The position numbers and the translations under genes were made by a program. A stretch of 64,000 nt of DNA from Pacificitalea manganoxidans (GTDB taxonomy: Bacteria > Pseudomonadota > Alphaproteobacteria > Rhodobacterales > Rhodobacteraceae), in NCBI RefSeq assembly GCF_002504165.1, contig NZ_CP021404.1, positions 2,418,001 to 2,482,000 of the forward strand, read 5' to 3'. The notes under the pieces are model-generated. The model was not told the DNA's origin. It was given only the letters and a program-made list of their open reading frames with translations, and made no database searches. Numbering within the stretch: position 1 is the stretch's first letter; every line of letters begins with the position of its first letter. Positions 60,395 to 64,000 of the stretch are shown piece by piece.

Positions 60395-61279
60395 TTACTC
60401 GACTGCGGGCACCTGTTTGAGATAGGCCGCGATGGCCTGCCGGTCTGCATCGGGCAGATGCGCAATCGACTCGATGACCGCGACCATTTCGCCGCCGGCA
60501 CTGTCGAATTCGGGCGTGAAGCCGGAATTGAGATATTCTGCGATCTCGGCCTCGGACCAGTCCAGCGCGGCGGGGGTGATGTTGGGGATGCGCCCCTGCC
60601 CCGAGGGATTTTCCGCCCCGGACAGCCAGCGGTCCCGTTCCAGCCCACCCAACGCATTGCGCGGCGTATGGCATTCGCCGCAATGGCCCAGCGCCTCGAC
60701 AAGATAGCGCCCACGGGTCAGCTGCTCGCTCAACTCGCCATCCAGCACCCACGCGTCATCTGCGAACAGAAACTTCCAGCCACCCAGCATGCGACGGATC
60801 GAAAACGGGAACCCGACCTCGTGATCCCGGCTGGGCGCGTCAGATGCAGGCAGGGTGTCGAGAAACGCTTTCAGATCGGCAATGTCTTGCGGCGCGGCAT
60901 GGGCATAGGCCACGTAGGGAAAGGCGGGATAGTAATGCTGACCGCCCGGCGACACCCCGGCCATGACCGCATCGGCCAGATCCTCCAACGACCAGCCGCC
61001 GATCCCGGCCTCTGACGGGGAAATATTCGGCGCGTAGAACGTGCCGAATTGCGTGGCAAAGCCCTGCCCCCCGGCCAGCACCAGCCGCGCGTCATCCTTG
61101 GCCTCGGGCGCGGCGTGACAATTGGCGCAGCCCCCGGCCCAGAACACAGCTTCGCCCGCGCTCGCGTCGCCGCTGAGGCCCGCGACCGCATCGCCGACCC
61201 GCTCGGGCCGCGTCACCCACCAGAACACCGCCGCGCCAAGGACAATCAGCAGGCATAGGCCAAGGAGAAATTTGCGCAT
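60395..61279 (-). CDS. Membrane-anchored dihaem cytochrome c
   Basis: A 294-residue protein with an N-terminal membrane anchor or signal (LGLCLLIVLGAAVFWWV). Two haem sites are CANCH (residues 51-55) and CGECH (200-204), each opening a cytochrome c domain. The domains have the NISPSEAGIGGWSLEDLADAV and NITPAALDWSEAEIAEYL pattern of cytochrome subunits of PQQ- or flavin-dependent dehydrogenases. It could accept electrons from a periplasmic dehydrogenase, none of which is beside it. AAGG precedes the ATG at 61279. Confidence 0.9.
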   Translation of the reverse strand: MRKFLLGLCLLIVLGAAVFWWVTRPERVGDAVAGLSGDASAGEAVFWAGGCANCHAAPEAKDDARLVLAGGQGFATQFGTFYAPNISPSEAGIGGWSLEDLADAVMAGVSPGGQHYYPAFPYVAYAHAAPQDIADLKAFLDTLPASDAPSRDHEVGFPFSIRRMLGGWKFLFADDAWVLDGELSEQLTRGRYLVEALGHCGECHTPRNALGGLERDRWLSGAENPSGQGRIPNITPAALDWSEAEIAEYLNSGFTPEFDSAGGEMVAVIESIAHLPDADRQAIAAYLKQVPAVE

Positions 61280-61427
61280 GGGGGCACCTTCGGTTGAGGA
61301 CACCCGGACGATACCGCATCCCGCCCTGCGGGCAAGCAGCCAGACCGCCCGGCACCACACACGCCCGGCACCGCAGGCTTTGCCTCACCGCACCCCGTCA
61401 GCCATGGGCGACAGGACCGCGCTGGCG

Positions 61428-61967
61428 TCACTCGGTAAAGCGCACCTTGCCAATGAACGGCAGGTTGCGATTGCGCTGCGCGTAATCGATGCCGTAGCCC
61501 ACGACGAATTCATCGGGGATCTCGAACCCGGTCCAGCGCGCTTTCACGTCCACTTCGCGGCGCGCGGGCTTGTCCAGCAGGGCAATGGTCGCCAGACGGT
61601 TCGGCTCGCGCGATTGCAGCAGGCGGATCACATGGCTTAGCGTCCAGCCAGTATCCACGATATCCTCGACGACCAGCACATCGCGGCCCCCGATCTCGCC
61701 ACGCAGATCCTTCAGGATACGCACCTCGCGCGAGGTGGTCATCGCATCGCCATAAGATGACGCTTCGAGAAAATCGACCTCCACCGGCAGGTCGAGTTCG
61801 CGGACCAGATCCGCGATGAACACGAACGAGCCGCGCAGCAGCCCCACCACCACAAGCTTGCTGGTATCGGCGAACTCGGCCTCGATCTCGCGGGCGAGAT
61901 GCTCGATCCGGGCGGCGATAGCCTTGGCGGAAATCATCTGATCGATGGCATAAGGCGGTTGTGGCAT
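61428..61967 (-). CDS. hpt: Hypoxanthine phosphoribosyltransferase
   Basis: A 179-residue type I phosphoribosyltransferase. The PRPP motif is [21 protein letters not shown], and [20 protein letters not shown] precedes it. It makes IMP or GMP from hypoxanthine or guanine with PRPP for purine salvage. The C-terminal [18 protein letters not shown] is diagnostic for Hpt. The ATG at 61967 fits the family start; a longer in-frame reading would overlap the divergent gene. Confidence 0.94.
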   Translation of the reverse strand: MPQPPYAIDQMISAKAIAARIEHLAREIEAEFADTSKLVVVGLLRGSFVFIADLVRELDLPVEVDFLEASSYGDAMTTSREVRILKDLRGEIGGRDVLVVEDIVDTGWTLSHVIRLLQSREPNRLATIALLDKPARREVDVKARWTGFEIPDEFVVGYGIDYAQRNRNLPFIGKVRFTE

Positions 61968-62055
61968 GGTAGACCCTTGAACTTCGGCGCGTGAGGCCGG
62001 AGATAACGGGACAGTCCCGCTTGCACAACAGATGCGATCAGCCACAGACAGGTTC

Positions 62056-62499
62056 ATGCCCAAACATTCCGAAACCCGCACCCTGCCCTATACCGCCCGC
62101 CAGATGTTCGATCTGGTGGCCGATGTGAACAGCTATCCCGAATTTCTGCCGTGGTGCGCCGCGGCGCGGGTGCGCGAGACGACGGATCACGGCGAAACGC
62201 AGGTGATGGACGCCGATCTGGTCATCTCGTTCAAGGTGTTCCGCGAACGCTTCACCAGCCGCGTCACGCTGTGGCAGGACGGATCGCGGATCGACACCGC
62301 CTATCTCGACGGCCCGTTCCGCTACATGGAAAGCACATGGGGCTTTGCCGATGTCGAAGGCGGCTGCGAGGTGTCGTTCGATGTCGATTTCGAGTTTCGC
62401 AACGCGCTGCTGCAAGGCGCGGCGGGGCTGTTCTTCAACGAGGCGATGCAGCGGATCGTGCGCGCGTTCGAGCGGCGGGCAAAGGAGCTATATGGCTGA
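62056..62499 (+). CDS. COQ10/RatA-family START-like protein
   Basis: A 147-residue single-domain protein of the polyketide cyclase/START fold. It opens with [23 protein letters not shown], the typical COQ10/RatA start, and has [28 protein letters not shown] and [26 protein letters not shown]. Alphaproteobacterial members are usually called ubiquinone-binding COQ10-like proteins; some are named RatA. A role in quinone delivery is more likely than toxin activity. It is divergent from hpt and 67 bases before prfC. Confidence 0.9.
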   Translation: MPKHSETRTLPYTARQMFDLVADVNSYPEFLPWCAAARVRETTDHGETQVMDADLVISFKVFRERFTSRVTLWQDGSRIDTAYLDGPFRYMESTWGFADVEGGCEVSFDVDFEFRNALLQGAAGLFFNEAMQRIVRAFERRAKELYG

Positions 62500-62566
62500 T
62501 GCCCACGCAGCCTGCCTGAACTCCGCCCCCTGCCCCCTGCCTGCCCCAGCCTGATCGAGATCCGCC

Positions 62567-64000
<1,434 letters not shown>

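Noticed and set aside
62056-62499. RatA toxin call
   Set aside because: No antitoxin gene adjoins it, and alphaproteobacterial members of this START-like family are better seen as COQ10-type quinone-binding proteins.

Overview
The window is a high-GC chromosomal segment from an alphaproteobacterium, most likely Rhodobacterales (Roseobacter group). The evidence is the GC-rich codon use, TRAP transporters, a CtrA-type TTAA-N7-TTAA site, a cobaltochelatase CobS gene, an ALDH16-type aldehyde dehydrogenase beside deoC, and many nutrient-scavenging ABC transporters. I see no rRNA, insertion sequence, prophage, CRISPR array or clear pseudogene. There is one tRNA, Ser(CGA). Two genes are cut by the window edges: a DUF2059 protein at the left and prfC at the right.

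Layout. 1-5.7 kb: DUF2059 protein, tRNA-Ser, a LysR regulator divergent from an FAD oxidoreductase, a small membrane protein, and an SDR oxidoreductase divergent from a TetR regulator across two identical operators. 5.8-9.7 kb: two secreted YHYH proteins, a HAD dehalogenase-like enzyme and a membrane protein. 9.8-15.2 kb: rsgA, an MFS transporter and a complete TRAP transporter closed by a strong terminator. 15.2-16.0 kb: a flavodoxin-like reductase.

16.0-31.8 kb is the most distinctive region: a 16 kb single-strand block for nitrogen-rich small amides. It encodes a peptide-type ABC transporter with allophanate hydrolase (atzF), a LysR regulator, and a BMP-type ABC transporter with formamidase, biuret hydrolase, a second TrtA-like cysteine hydrolase and a cupin. 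No urea carboxylase is present, so allophanate most plausibly comes from biuret. The inferred route is triuret to biuret to allophanate to CO2 and NH3. Both transport operons carry the same 17-bp palindrome with a T-N11-A core, followed at identical spacing by TAGCAC. I infer that both belong to one regulon of the LysR protein encoded between them.

32-41.3 kb: a DEAD-box helicase with a long basic tail, a CtrA-type site upstream of three Tad-pilus (TadG/TadE-like) genes, a phosphoglycolate phosphatase, a DUF305 protein, a secreted hypothetical protein and a Cache-HAMP protein with no output domain. 41.6-50 kb: deoC with an ALDH16 gene, an AI-2E-family transporter with an EF-hand-like loop, a DUF4118/HisKA_2 kinase, an FMN reductase and a hydroxyacid dehydrogenase. 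49.6-55 kb: a phosphatase/synthase pair for glucosyl- or mannosylglycerate, ZntB, TerC and a GSCFA protein. 55-64 kb: small membrane and secreted proteins, a GNAT enzyme, an ECF sigma / anti-sigma / fasciclin unit resembling mycobacterial SigK-RskA-MPT70, cobS, a dihaem cytochrome c, hpt, a COQ10/RatA-family protein and prfC.

Most genes look like ordinary single-copy chromosomal genes. Functions rest on recognised motifs and family resemblance read by eye; no database search was run.
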